A stretch of DNA of 64,000 nt from Bacteroides sp. GM023 (GTDB lineage: Bacteria > Bacteroidota > Bacteroidia > Bacteroidales > Bacteroidaceae): assembly GCF_014750685.1 (NCBI RefSeq), contig NZ_JAAXGE010000014.1, positions 62,001-126,000 of the forward strand, given 5' to 3'. Below, in pieces: positions 54,815-62,634 of this stretch. The stretch's first letter is position 1. Each line of letters opens with the position of its first letter. Under the pieces are notes generated by a model. It had not been told where the DNA came from. It saw only the letters and a list, made by a program, of their open reading frames with translations, and made no database searches. Made by a program: the position numbers and the translations under genes.

Positions 54815-55252
54815 TTATCTCCGTTTCGCAGCAAAAAACTCTTTCATAAGCGTGGCACATTCATCTGCCATCAGTCCTTTAACGACAACAGTTTTAGGAT
54901 GCAGAGCCGAACCGGCATATTTCTGATAGCCACGTTTCTCATCTTCGGCACCAAATACAAGTTTTCCTGTCTGTGCCCAGGCAATGGCTCCGGCACACAT
55001 CACACAAGGTTCAACGGTGACATATAGTGTACATTCATTGAGATATTTACCACCAAGTACATTGGCAGCGGCAGTAATGGCCTGCATTTCGGCATGAGCC
55101 GTCACATCGTTCAATGTTTCCGTGAGATTGTGAGCACGTGCGATAATCCGCTCTTTACAAACCACGATAGCTCCTACGGGAACCTCTCCCCGGTCGGCAG
55201 CTTTACGCGCCTCTATCAAAGCTTGTTTCATGAAGTAAGTATCGTCCAGCAT
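54815..55252 (-). CDS. tadA: tRNA-specific adenosine deaminase
   Basis: 145 residues. Zinc deaminase motifs HAEMQAI (His and catalytic Glu) and PCVMCAGAI (two Cys), the TadA-type N-terminus YFMKQALIEARKAADRGEVPVGAIVV and the tail KYAGSALHPKTVVVKGLMADECATLMKEFFAAKR. It converts wobble A34 to inosine in tRNA-Arg. The preceding small gene ends 5 bp before it, so the two are co-translated. Confidence 0.93.
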   Translation of the reverse strand: MLDDTYFMKQALIEARKAADRGEVPVGAIVVCKERIIARAHNLTETLNDVTAHAEMQAITAAANVLGGKYLNECTLYVTVEPCVMCAGAIAWAQTGKLVFGAEDEKRGYQKYAGSALHPKTVVVKGLMADECATLMKEFFAAKRR

Positions 55253-55256
55253 ATTC

Positions 55257-55490
55257 TTATCGTCTCATATCGTGTTCACCGAAAAGGGTGGGATAATCTT
55301 CTTCCATATTCTTATGGATAAACATGAGAATGGTTTCACGAAGCCAACGTGACTTATTCGATATCTTGTATTTTTCAAGATAACGATCAACTATCAGTTG
55401 CTCTTCATCGCTCAACAAAATGCTCATCCGTCGTTCCCTTTTGGTACACTCGACGTGCATTTTCAGGCACTTCTTATTCCTTTTTCTCAT
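55257..55490 (-). CDS. Small basic protein with ribbon-helix-helix-like pattern, upstream of tadA
   Basis: 77 residues. A basic N-terminus with two Cys (MRKRNKKCLKMHVECTKRERRMSI) leads into LLSDEEQLIVDRYLEKYKISNKSRWLRETILMFIHKNME, a strand-helix-helix pattern like the ribbon-helix-helix fold of small DNA-binding proteins such as MobC-like regulators. A divergent promoter (TAATTTTG at 55506-55499) drives it with tadA. No function can be assigned. An alternative start at Met11 or Met22 cannot be excluded. Confidence 0.65.
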   Translation of the reverse strand: MRKRNKKCLKMHVECTKRERRMSILLSDEEQLIVDRYLEKYKISNKSRWLRETILMFIHKNMEEDYPTLFGEHDMRR

Positions 55491-55498
55491 ATCTTCTG

Positions 55499-55548
55499 CA
55501 AAATTACTTTTACTTCTGTAAATTCAAAGAATAAAAGCAGTAAATTTG
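55499..55548. promoter_or_regulatory. Overlapping divergent promoters for tadA unit and yraN
   Basis: Minus strand: -7 TAATTTTG (55506-55499) with -33 TTTG (55528-55525), spacer 18 bp. Plus strand: -7 TAAATTTG (55541-55548) ends only 9 bp before the yraN ATG, so the transcript would have almost no leader. Confidence 0.55.
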
Positions 55549-55557
55549 CAAAAAAAG

Positions 55558-55923
55558 ATGGCTAAACATAATGAATTGGGTAAAGCCGGAGAAGATGCCG
55601 CTGTAGCCTATCTCGAACAGCATGGTTATATCATTCGTGACCGTAACTGGAGAAAAGGACATTTCGAACTGGATATTGTGGCTGAAAAGGACAATGAGTT
55701 GATTGTAGTAGAGGTGAAAACCCGCAGCAACACTCTGTTTGCAGAACCGGAAGATGCTGTTGATCTGCCTAAAATAAGACGTACAGTACGTGCTGCGGAT
55801 ACCTATTTGAAACTGTTTCAGATTGACAGCCCTGTACGTTTCGATATTATCACTGTAGTAGGTGATGATGGAGATTTCAAGATTGAACATATGAAGGAAG
55901 CATTTTATCCGCCTTTATTCTAA
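55558..55923 (+). CDS. YraN/UPF0102 family endonuclease-fold protein
   Basis: 121 residues from ATG at 55558; an earlier in-frame TTG (55546) lies within the promoter. The restriction-endonuclease-like fold is visible: GKAGEDAAVAYLEQHGYIIRDRNWRKGHFELDIVAEKDNELIVVEVKTRS, with the E...D...E-x-K set. A putative nuclease linked to recombination; biochemical role unsettled. First gene of a unit with the YjbR-like protein and birA. Confidence 0.92.
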   Translation: MAKHNELGKAGEDAAVAYLEQHGYIIRDRNWRKGHFELDIVAEKDNELIVVEVKTRSNTLFAEPEDAVDLPKIRRTVRAADTYLKLFQIDSPVRFDIITVVGDDGDFKIEHMKEAFYPPLF

Positions 55924-55950
55924 TTATAAACATATAAAACCGGAATACTA

Positions 55951-56307
55951 ATGAACGTAGAAACTGTCAGAGAATACTGCCTGAGCAAGAAAGGAGCCAC
56001 GGAATCTTTTCCTTTTGATGATGTATCGCTTGTGATAAAGGTTATGAATAAGATGTTTGCTCTTATTGACCTGGAAGGGGCAAATCACATTGCACTGAAA
56101 TGTGACCCTGAAAAGGCAATTGAACTGCGCGAACATTATTCGGGCATTGAAGGGGCTTATCATTTTAACAAGAAGTACTGGAGCAGCGTCAGTTTTGACA
56201 GCGATGTGGATGATAAACTGATGAAGGAGCTTATCGATCATTCCTACGATGAAGTAGTCAAGAAGTTTACTAAAAAGTTACGCACAGAATATGATGCCCT
56301 CCCCTGA
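55951..56307 (+). CDS. MmcQ/YjbR-family DNA-binding-fold protein
   Basis: 118 residues. Starts VETVREYCLSKKGATESFPFDDVSLVIKVMNKMFALI and ends with SVSFDSDVDDKLMKELIDHSYDEVVKKFTKKLR, both typical of the YjbR/CyaY-like fold. Cytoplasmic; no enzymatic residue known. Its last 17 bp overlap birA, so the two are translated together. Confidence 0.93.
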   Translation: MNVETVREYCLSKKGATESFPFDDVSLVIKVMNKMFALIDLEGANHIALKCDPEKAIELREHYSGIEGAYHFNKKYWSSVSFDSDVDDKLMKELIDHSYDEVVKKFTKKLRTEYDALP

Positions 56308-57049
56308 TTTATTTCCGGTTCCATTGATTCATATCAGCGAAACGAATTCTACCAATAACTATCTGCAAACTTTCTGTGCCCGGGAAAGCACGGAAGAACT
56401 GACGACCGTAGTTGCAGACTTTCAGACATCCGGACGGGGACAGCGTGGCAATTCATGGGAATCGGAACCCGCTAAGAATCTTCTTTTCAGCTTTGTACTT
56501 TTCCCTGAGTTTTTGGAAGCACGGCGTCAGTTTCTTATTTCGCAGATTGTGTCTTTAGCTATTAAGGAAGAATTGGATACATATACTAATGACGTTTCTA
56601 TCAAATGGCCGAATGATATTTACTGGAAAGAGAAGAAAATATGTGGCATATTGATAGAGAATGATTTGATGGGGCGGAATATCAGTCAAAGCATTGCAGG
56701 AATCGGAATCAATATTAACCAGGAAGCATTTCGCAGCCCGGCTCCCAATCCTGTTTCTCTATACCAAATCACAGGAAAGCAATATGATATTTTTGAAGTT
56801 CTGAAGAATATCATGCTGCGTATCCAGTCCTATTATAGCCAGCTTCAAAAGGGTGATACATCATCCATTGTCACCCAATATGAAAAGTCGCTTTTCAGAA
56901 AGGAAGGAATACACCGATACAAAGATGTCAACGGTGAATTTCTTGCACGAATTGTATGTGTAGAGCCCGAAGGCAGATTGATTTTAGAAGATGAAAGACA
57001 GATAAAAAGAGGTTATATGTTTAAGGAAGTGGAATATTTATTGAAATAA
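56291..57049 (+). CDS. birA: Biotin-[acetyl-CoA-carboxylase] ligase, without repressor domain
   Basis: 252 residues. Catalytic domain only: SETNSTNNYLQTF, the biotin-AMP loop QTSGRGQRGNSWESEPAKNLLFSFVL, the lysine-bearing segment VSIKWPNDIYWKEKKICGILIEN and IGIGININQE. No N-terminal winged helix, so it attaches biotin but does not regulate transcription. The start codon ATG or the next ATG 3 bp later is used. Confidence 0.95.
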   Translation: MMPSPDLFPVPLIHISETNSTNNYLQTFCARESTEELTTVVADFQTSGRGQRGNSWESEPAKNLLFSFVLFPEFLEARRQFLISQIVSLAIKEELDTYTNDVSIKWPNDIYWKEKKICGILIENDLMGRNISQSIAGIGININQEAFRSPAPNPVSLYQITGKQYDIFEVLKNIMLRIQSYYSQLQKGDTSSIVTQYEKSLFRKEGIHRYKDVNGEFLARIVCVEPEGRLILEDERQIKRGYMFKEVEYLLK

Positions 57050-57074
57050 ATAATTGACTGACTGATTAAAACAT

Positions 57075-57082
57075 TATCTTTG
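57075..57082 (+). promoter_or_regulatory. -7 box of the M43 metalloprotease gene
   Basis: TATCTTTG fits TAnnTTTG and lies 34 bp before the ATG, with ATTG about 18 bp upstream as a weak -33. Confidence 0.5.
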
Positions 57083-57116
57083 GGACCTACGTTTCTATAT
57101 AAAAACTCTTTCATTT

Positions 57117-58421
57117 ATGAAAACAAGACTAATTTTTCTCCTTCCATTATTATGGGTGCTAATAGGTTGTAGTGATTCAAACTCCGATTCTGCAACTTTG
57201 GAGATTTCCCAATCTACATTTGATGGTGTCAGTTCGGAAGGAGCTGCCATAAAAGTATCTATTACATGTAATTCCACATGGAGAACCACTAGCAATCAAA
57301 GTTGGTGTATTCCCAACCAACAAAGTTCAAGCAATGATGGAGAACTCGTTTTAACCATACATGCTAACACCACATCAGAGGAAAGAAGTGCCACTGTTAC
57401 CATCATGGCAAAAAAGACGAATAAAACTATTAAAATAACCCAATCGCCCTCCACTAACATAGCCAGCGAACATCACTACAAATTGCCTGTCATATTCCAT
57501 GTTCTTTATAAAGACCGTAATGATGAAGATCAATATGTAGCTGAAGGACGTCTTGCCCAAATCATTAATGCGTGTAACTTGATATATAAAAATAAGATAT
57601 ATAAAAACGCAAATAATAATATTAGCCAAGATATGAACCTTGAATTTGTCTTGGCTACTGAAAAGCCGGATGGAAGTCCTTTAGAAGAAGCAGGCGTTGA
57701 ACGTATAGAATGGGAAACTTCTTCTATGTCTTGCAAGCAATTTATGGATGGTAAAGACAAAAACCAAGCCAAGAAGTATGCAGAAATGTTATGGAATCCT
57801 AGAGTCTATATTAATATCTTCATATATACATTCAGTGAGAACAATATTCTAGGAATCGCACACTTACCTTACTGTTTGTCATCATATCCGTTAGACGGTT
57901 TAAACAATGGAGATTATTTCTTAAGCCATGAGGTAGAATATCCGCACTGTGTCTCTATCAATAGTAAGTATATTTATATAAATGGTGATAGCCAATATTA
58001 CTACACAGCCGATGTTTATAATACGCTCGCACATGAATTAGGACACTATCTTGGATTGCACCATGCCTTCTCTGAAGATGGAGATAATACAGATTTGTGT
58101 AAGGATACTGATTACTGTACAGACACTCCTACCTATAACATTACTAAATATACAGAATTAATTAACGGTATGGGCGATCTAACCAAGTATCCATTTGCTG
58201 AATTGTGTACAAGAACAGATTGTGACGGTGGCACTTTTGTTTCACGCAACATCATGGATTATGCCTATTGTTATTCGGATCAATTTACATTCCAACAACG
58301 AAAACGCATCCGCCACGTATTGTCTTATAGCCCTCTTATCCCTGGGGTAAAAGAATACACATCTGCAGATACCCGTTCATTGAGTTGTGACGAACAACCA
58401 CCAATACAATTCAGATATTAA
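57117..58421 (+). CDS. Zinc-dependent metalloprotease lipoprotein (M43-like) with BACON domain
   Basis: 434 residues. Lipobox LIGC (Cys18) followed by S-D-S-N-S-D-S. A BACON domain spans about 25-105 (LEISQSTFDGVSSEGAAIKVSITCNSTWRTTSNQSWCI, then ITQSP), which usually binds carbohydrate or protein at the cell surface. The protease domain follows: YKLPVIFHVLYKDR and the extended zinc site HELGHYLGLHHAF at about 305-317 (three His), with a downstream NIMDYAYC Met-turn. The motif HExxHxxGxxH and Met-turn are M43/metzincin features. Surface proteolysis is likely; substrate unknown. The 5'-upstream DNA is AT-rich. Confidence 0.9.
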   Translation: MKTRLIFLLPLLWVLIGCSDSNSDSATLEISQSTFDGVSSEGAAIKVSITCNSTWRTTSNQSWCIPNQQSSSNDGELVLTIHANTTSEERSATVTIMAKKTNKTIKITQSPSTNIASEHHYKLPVIFHVLYKDRNDEDQYVAEGRLAQIINACNLIYKNKIYKNANNNISQDMNLEFVLATEKPDGSPLEEAGVERIEWETSSMSCKQFMDGKDKNQAKKYAEMLWNPRVYINIFIYTFSENNILGIAHLPYCLSSYPLDGLNNGDYFLSHEVEYPHCVSINSKYIYINGDSQYYYTADVYNTLAHELGHYLGLHHAFSEDGDNTDLCKDTDYCTDTPTYNITKYTELINGMGDLTKYPFAELCTRTDCDGGTFVSRNIMDYAYCYSDQFTFQQRKRIRHVLSYSPLIPGVKEYTSADTRSLSCDEQPPIQFRY

Positions 58422-58426
58422 AACAA

Positions 58427-58459
58427 AAAGAGGTGAACCGTCTAACGATTCACCTCTTT
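58427..58459. terminator. Terminator shared by the M43 and TPR genes
   Basis: AAAGAGGTGAA (58427-58437) pairs perfectly with TTCACCTCTTT (58449-58459). The right arm lies inside the last codons of the TPR gene (stop at 58442), so part of the stem is coding. Confidence 0.75.
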
Positions 58460-59125
58460 CTCTATTCTCAATATCTTATCCAATGTCTTTTGAGCTTCTG
58501 TCGATGGAAACCGAAGGATTACCTTCTGCAATGAATCCCGTGCTTTCTGATAGCCTGAAGAAAACACTTGGGACAATCCGTCCCGATAGCGGGCATATTG
58601 CATCTTTGTCGGTGACGATATTTTCTTGTAGTCGGTATCCAACTTTTTCTTCTCCCTTTCGGCCATCAAATAATAATAATTACCTAAAAAGATATTGGCA
58701 GCCAGGTTTTCCGGCTCCAGTTGCAATATTTTCTCGTACATACGCAACCCATCCTTTTCCTGCCCGCGACATACCTGCATTTCTGCACAAGCTTCCAAAT
58801 AGTCTACATCATTCGGATTCTTTTGCAGTAACTCTTTATAAAATAAATAGGCTTTATCAAAATTCCGATGTTTTTTATAAGCAAGAGCCAACTCAATAGC
58901 CAGTTTCGAACTAATCTCGCTGTTCTTGTCCACATTTGTCCAATAGTACATTTCCGTGCGGTCAATATTCAGACTGATCGTCTGCCGGAAATAACTCACA
59001 GCTTGCCCGTTCTGCCCTGCTTCGATAGCGGCAGACACTTTCTGCAACATCTCATCGACCGACTGCGCATTCAGCATCAGTGGCAACGAAAACAAAGATA
59101 AAAAGAAGATAGTTAAGGCTCTCAT
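58442..59125 (-). CDS. Exported tetratricopeptide-repeat protein
   Basis: 227 residues from Met at 59125 (MRALTIFFLSLFSLPLMLNAQ, a signal peptide); the earlier part of the frame crosses the promoter. At least four TPR helices pairs: AAIEAGQNGQAVSYFRQTI, LALAYKKHRNFDKAYLFYKELLQKNPND, AEMQVCRGQEKDGLRMYEKILQLEPENLAANIFLGNYYYLMA and the C-terminal QKARDSLQKVILRFPSTEAQKTLDKI. Periplasmic scaffold or binding protein; no partner evident. Confidence 0.87.
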   Translation of the reverse strand: MRALTIFFLSLFSLPLMLNAQSVDEMLQKVSAAIEAGQNGQAVSYFRQTISLNIDRTEMYYWTNVDKNSEISSKLAIELALAYKKHRNFDKAYLFYKELLQKNPNDVDYLEACAEMQVCRGQEKDGLRMYEKILQLEPENLAANIFLGNYYYLMAEREKKKLDTDYKKISSPTKMQYARYRDGLSQVFSSGYQKARDSLQKVILRFPSTEAQKTLDKILRIEKEVNR

Positions 59126-59157
59126 AATCCAATATTTGCTATTTAGTTCGTGGCACA

Positions 59158-59193
59158 CAAAGATACAATAAAAAAATAAAAAATGTACCTTTG
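59158..59193. promoter_or_regulatory. Divergent promoters of the TPR gene and the MATE gene
   Basis: Minus strand TATCTTTG (59165-59158) and plus strand TACCTTTG (59186-59193) fit TAnnTTTG and are 20 bp apart. Start sites fall before the ATGs at 59125 and 59237. Confidence 0.55.
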
Positions 59194-59236
59194 CGCACAA
59201 AAAGAACAATCAATTTGATAAAAGTGTTTCTATAAA

Positions 59237-60550
59237 ATGATAGATAAAAAACAAACCTCTGAAAACAGACGAATATTACAGATTGCCATACCATCGATTA
59301 TATCCAATATAACCGTTCCGTTACTGGGACTTATTGATGTCACTATCGTAGGTCACCTCGGTTCTCCGGCTTACATCGGAGCCATTGCCGTAGGGGGAAT
59401 GTTGTTCAATATTATCTATTGGATTTTCGGTTTCCTGCGCATGGGAACCAGTGGCATGACTTCGCAGGCTTACGGTCAGCACGATCTTAATGAAATCACC
59501 CGGCTGCTATTGCGTTCTGTCGGCGTGGGATTATTAATCGCCTTCTGTCTGCTGATACTTCAATATCCTATCTTGAAACTGGCATTTACATTTATACAAA
59601 CGACACCGGAAGTCGAGCAACTGGCAACGACCTATTTCTACATTTGCATTTGGGGAGCTCCCGCCACATTAGGACTTTATGGATTTGCAGGCTGGTTCAT
59701 CGGAATGCAGAATTCACGTTTCCCGATGTATATCGCTATTACGCAAAACATTGTCAATATTGTAGCCAGTCTCTGTTTTGTCTATTTATTGGATATGGAA
59801 GTGGCAGGTGTAGCTTTGGGAACCCTCATCGCCCAATATGCAGGTTTCTTCATGGCTATTCTGTTATACCTACGCTATTATCATACACTTAGAAAACGAA
59901 TTGTATGGAAAGATATTTGGCAGAAGAAGGCTATGTATCGTTTCTTTCAGGTAAACCGTGACATCTTTTTCCGTACGCTTTGCCTTGTCATAGTCACCAT
60001 GTTCTTCACTTCAGCCGGAGCTGCACAAGGAGAAGTTGTTTTAGCGGTCAATACGTTACTGATGCAATTATTTACTCTCTTTTCTTATATCATGGATGGC
60101 TTTGCCTATGCCGGCGAAGCATTGGCAGGACGTTATATAGGAGCTAAAAACCAAGCTGGGCTGCGCAGCACAGTGCGCCACCTTTTCTATTGGGGATTTG
60201 GACTTTCGTTGGTATTCACTATTTTATATTCAGTTGGTGGAAAAGAATTCCTGGGATTGCTGACTAACGATGCTTCAGTAATCAATGCGTCGGACTCCTA
60301 TTTCTATTGGGCACTTATCATTCCGTTAGCCGGTTTTTCTGCTTTCTTGTGGGATGGAGTATTTATCGGCGCCACCGCTACGCGTCAGATGCTTTACTCG
60401 ATGCTAGTTGCTTCCGCCAGCTTCTTCGGGATATATTATGCATTTCATTCTCTTTTGGGAAATCATGCTTTATGGTTGGCGTTTCTTGTTTATCTTTCCT
60501 TAAGAGGAATCGTACAAACTTTCCTGGGAAGGCAAATAATGAAAAAGTAA
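59237..60550 (+). CDS. MATE-family efflux transporter
   Basis: 437 residues with about twelve membrane segments. Family segments: IAIPSIISNITVPLLGLIDVTIVGHLGSPAYIGAIAVGGMLFNIIYWIFGFLRMGTSGMTSQAYG near the start, and FTLFSYIMDGFAYAGEALAGRYIGAKN in the second half. DinF-like subgroup by eye. Exports drugs or toxic cations using Na+ or H+. Stands alone, divergent from the TPR gene. Confidence 0.95.
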   Translation: MIDKKQTSENRRILQIAIPSIISNITVPLLGLIDVTIVGHLGSPAYIGAIAVGGMLFNIIYWIFGFLRMGTSGMTSQAYGQHDLNEITRLLLRSVGVGLLIAFCLLILQYPILKLAFTFIQTTPEVEQLATTYFYICIWGAPATLGLYGFAGWFIGMQNSRFPMYIAITQNIVNIVASLCFVYLLDMEVAGVALGTLIAQYAGFFMAILLYLRYYHTLRKRIVWKDIWQKKAMYRFFQVNRDIFFRTLCLVIVTMFFTSAGAAQGEVVLAVNTLLMQLFTLFSYIMDGFAYAGEALAGRYIGAKNQAGLRSTVRHLFYWGFGLSLVFTILYSVGGKEFLGLLTNDASVINASDSYFYWALIIPLAGFSAFLWDGVFIGATATRQMLYSMLVASASFFGIYYAFHSLLGNHALWLAFLVYLSLRGIVQTFLGRQIMKK

Positions 60551-60563
60551 TCGCATCCCGTAA

Positions 60564-60622
60564 CCCAAGTTTTAAAGTGGTCGAATTTGACCACTTTAGT
60601 AATGCTTAAAAAATAACTTGGG
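60564..60622 (+). terminator. Nested stem-loop after the MATE gene
   Basis: Inner AAAGTGGTC (60574-60582) with GACCACTTT (60589-60597); outer CCCAAGTT (60564-60571) with AACTTGGG (60615-60622). It starts 14 bp after the stop codon. Confidence 0.7.
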
Positions 60623-60820
60623 ACACATTGAGATTATTTGTTATACTTTAAACGGTCACTTTTTATACACTTCGGTATGGTAATGAATCATAAGTTCCAC
60701 CGGTTTCACCTTATAGTTAAAACACCGATGAATAGAGTGAAAGCGGGTGAAAGCAATGGCTAAATTTAGGTGAAAACTACCCTATTCGCTTTCACCTTGT
60801 TTTCTTAAAATATCCCTTGA

Positions 60821-60892
60821 GCTAAAACGAATATGGTTATAGCTAATCCGGATATGATTATAGCTAATCGAAATATGCTAATAGCAAATCCG
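60821..60892. repeat. Internal array 1: three and a half 21-bp units
   Basis: Unit starts at 60821, 60842, 60863 and 60884, exactly 21 bp apart. Core GCTAAT, then CGnATATG, then nTnATA; the last unit stops after about 9 bp. Confidence 0.85.
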
Positions 60893-60895
60893 CTG

Positions 60896-60983
60896 TCAAG
60901 TGTTAATAGTTTGGGTATCAGGTATTAACAGTTTGGGTATCAGGTATTAATAGTCTGGCTATCAAGTATTAACAGTTGAATCA
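60896..60983. repeat. Internal array 2: four 22-bp units
   Basis: Unit starts at 60896, 60918, 60940 and 60962, exactly 22 bp apart. Consensus TCAGGTATTAAYAGTTTGG plus GTA. The two central units differ at only three positions; the outer units diverge more. Confidence 0.88.
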
Positions 60984-60988
60984 TTGAA

Positions 60989-61076
60989 GCTATATACCCA
61001 GCGTATTGGAGCTATATCTCCATCATGCTGAATCTATATGTCCAACACGGTGGGGCTATATGTCCAACAACCGGTA
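60989..61076. repeat. Internal array 3: four 22-bp units
   Basis: Unit starts at 60989, 61011, 61033 and 61055, exactly 22 bp apart. The first half GCTATATGTCCA is conserved, the second half varies. Sequence unrelated to arrays 1 and 2. Confidence 0.85.
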
Positions 61077-61339
61077 TAAATAAATTCAATAGGTGAAAGC
61101 GATTACGGAGGATTTCACCTTATTTATTCACTTGCTTTCACCCGCTTTCACCTTATTCATAGGTGTTTCAACTATAAGGTGAAATTGATGGAACCAATGA
61201 TTTAAAAGTTCGTGTTACTTATGCGAATCAATAATAAAAAAACAAACGATTCTTGTTTTTGTTAAGATACGGTTTTGCATACGTTAATAAAAACATTGAG
61301 TTGGAAGATACGAAGGTGACAAGTTGGAGCGTATATTGA

Positions 61340-61600
61340 ATGATGCGAAAGATATTACCGGGACTTCGAGGCTTTTCCGCAGAAAGTCTTAAGAAAATGA
61401 GATTGTTCTATGAAGGATGGATGATGCTGGAAAATGGTTCGTCTATTTCTGGAGATGATAATTCGGTAATTGCAATTACCGAAACAGGCGAGATTGACAT
61501 TTATCACGCTATGGTCATTCCTAATACGGCAGATTTTCCTGCAACAGAATTCCTAGCAGTTCCGTTTACACACCATTCGAGAATTCTGAGCAAAACAAAG
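61340..61600 (+). pseudogene. Remnant of a DUF1016 (YhcG-type) nuclease N-terminal domain
   Basis: The frame reads ILPGLRGFSAESLKKMRLFYEGW and later FLAVPFTHHSRILSKTKT, which match the conserved N-terminal part of DUF1016/YhcG proteins. The N-terminus is missing: a stop codon lies directly before the ATG, and a piece like QVGAYIE appears in another frame at 61320-61340, pointing to a frameshift. The C-terminal nuclease domain is absent: beyond about 61600 the frame runs into the pyrH promoter and overlaps pyrH in a different frame. Best read as a decayed gene. Confidence 0.6.
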
Positions 61601-61665
61601 ACTTTATTAATAAGCCATTCGGTGCCATTTCTCCCTTTTCATTCGTTTATTCCAGAGATTTTCCG

Positions 61666-61673
61666 TAAGTTTG
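61666..61673 (+). promoter_or_regulatory. -7 box of pyrH
   Basis: TAAGTTTG fits TAnnTTTG, 25 bp before the pyrH ATG. It lies within the 3' part of the DUF1016 remnant's open frame. Confidence 0.55.
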
Positions 61674-61698
61674 CGGCAAACAATAAAAAGCAAAAGAT

Positions 61699-62409
61699 AT
61701 GGCTAAGTATAAAAGAATCTTACTAAAGCTCAGCGGAGAGAGCTTGATGGGCGAGAAACAATATGGTATTGATGAAAAAAGACTGGCAGAATATGCAGAG
61801 CAAATCAAGGAAATCCACGGACAAGGCGTACAGATAGGTATCGTTATCGGTGGCGGAAATATCTTCCGTGGATTGAGTGGCGCCAATAAAGGTTTTGACC
61901 GTGTGAAAGGTGACCAAATGGGAATGTTGGCTACTGTTATTAATAGCCTTGCCCTAAGTTCGGCCCTTGTAGCTACCGGAGTGAAAGCCCGTGTATTGAC
62001 GGCAGTCCGCATGGAGCCTATCGGTGAATTTTATAGCAAATGGAAAGCTATCGAATGTATGGAAAACGGTGAGGTTGTCATCATGTCCGCAGGAACAGGA
62101 AACCCTTTCTTTACTACAGATACAGGTTCTTCACTAAGAGGAATAGAAATCGAAGCTGACGTAATGCTGAAAGGAACCCGTGTAGATGGCATTTATACCG
62201 CCGATCCGGAAAAAGATCCTACTGCAACTAAATTTGATGACATCACTTATGATGAAGTACTGAAACGCGGTTTGAAAGTTATGGATTTGACAGCCACTTG
62301 TATGTGCAAGGAGAATAATTTGCCTATCGTCGTATTTGATATGGATACGGTAGGTAATTTAAAGAAAGTAATCAGTGGAGAAGAAATAGGTACTTTGGTA
62401 CATAACTAA
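61699..62409 (+). CDS. pyrH: UMP kinase
   Basis: 236 residues. Amino-acid-kinase fold: start KYKRILLKLSGESLMGE, IGIVIGGGNIFRG, DQMGMLATVINSLALSSAL, EVVIMSAGTGNPFFTTDTGSSLRGIEIEADVMLKGTRVDGIYTADPEKDPTATKFDDITY and VMDLTATCMCKENNLPIVVFDM. Phosphorylates UMP to UDP in the cytoplasm. In many genomes followed by frr; here a terminator and a lipoprotein on the other strand follow instead. Confidence 0.98.
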   Translation: MAKYKRILLKLSGESLMGEKQYGIDEKRLAEYAEQIKEIHGQGVQIGIVIGGGNIFRGLSGANKGFDRVKGDQMGMLATVINSLALSSALVATGVKARVLTAVRMEPIGEFYSKWKAIECMENGEVVIMSAGTGNPFFTTDTGSSLRGIEIEADVMLKGTRVDGIYTADPEKDPTATKFDDITYDEVLKRGLKVMDLTATCMCKENNLPIVVFDMDTVGNLKKVISGEEIGTLVHN

Positions 62410-62418
62410 ATTATAAAA

Positions 62419-62466
62419 AAGGACGTTCCCGGGAAATAAGGGAATTTAGTATTCAGGAACGTCCTT
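62419..62466 (+). terminator. Terminator of pyrH
   Basis: AAGGACGTTCC (62419-62429) pairs perfectly with GGAACGTCCTT (62456-62466), 10 bp after the pyrH stop codon. Confidence 0.75.
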
Positions 62467-62634
62467 GAAAACATAACACTACAAAACACGGACTTTCACA
62501 AGGGCATATTTTGTTTCTCTTTATGATATTTCCATCCTATAAGTAATAATATTATTGATGAGAAATATCGGGAGAAGTTATTGTTCTTCGTGGGAAATTT
62601 TGTTTCCTTCTGAAAAAGGGGCAATATGATTGTA

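Larger units (their letters stand above)
60694..61194. repeat. 501-bp non-coding element with 63-bp inverted ends and three internal arrays
   Basis: Ends: 60694-60756 and 61132-61194 are inverted repeats, 56 of 63 positions identical, each holding GTGAAAGCGGGTGAAAGC. A second pair of 30-bp mirrored hairpin elements, AGGTGAAA...TTTCACCT, lies just inside (60768-60797 and 61091-61120). The interior has three consecutive tandem arrays: 21-bp units from 60821 (GCTAAT.CG..ATATG), 22-bp units from 60896 (TCAGGTATTAACAGTTTGG), and 22-bp units from 60989 (GCTATATGTCCAA). No open reading frame of note. Remaining DNA up to 61339 shows nothing recognised. Confidence 0.85.

Noticed and set aside
60821..61076. 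CRISPR array in the MATE-pyrH gap
   Set aside because: Units are contiguous with no unique spacers of 30 bp or more, unit sequence changes between arrays, and no cas gene is in the window.
60694..61194. Insertion sequence
   Set aside because: The ends are inverted repeats, but no transposase frame lies inside and no target duplication was seen next to the ends.
61340..61726. Functional 128-residue gene before pyrH
   Set aside because: Only the first 87 or so codons match DUF1016; the rest runs through the pyrH promoter and into pyrH in another frame.
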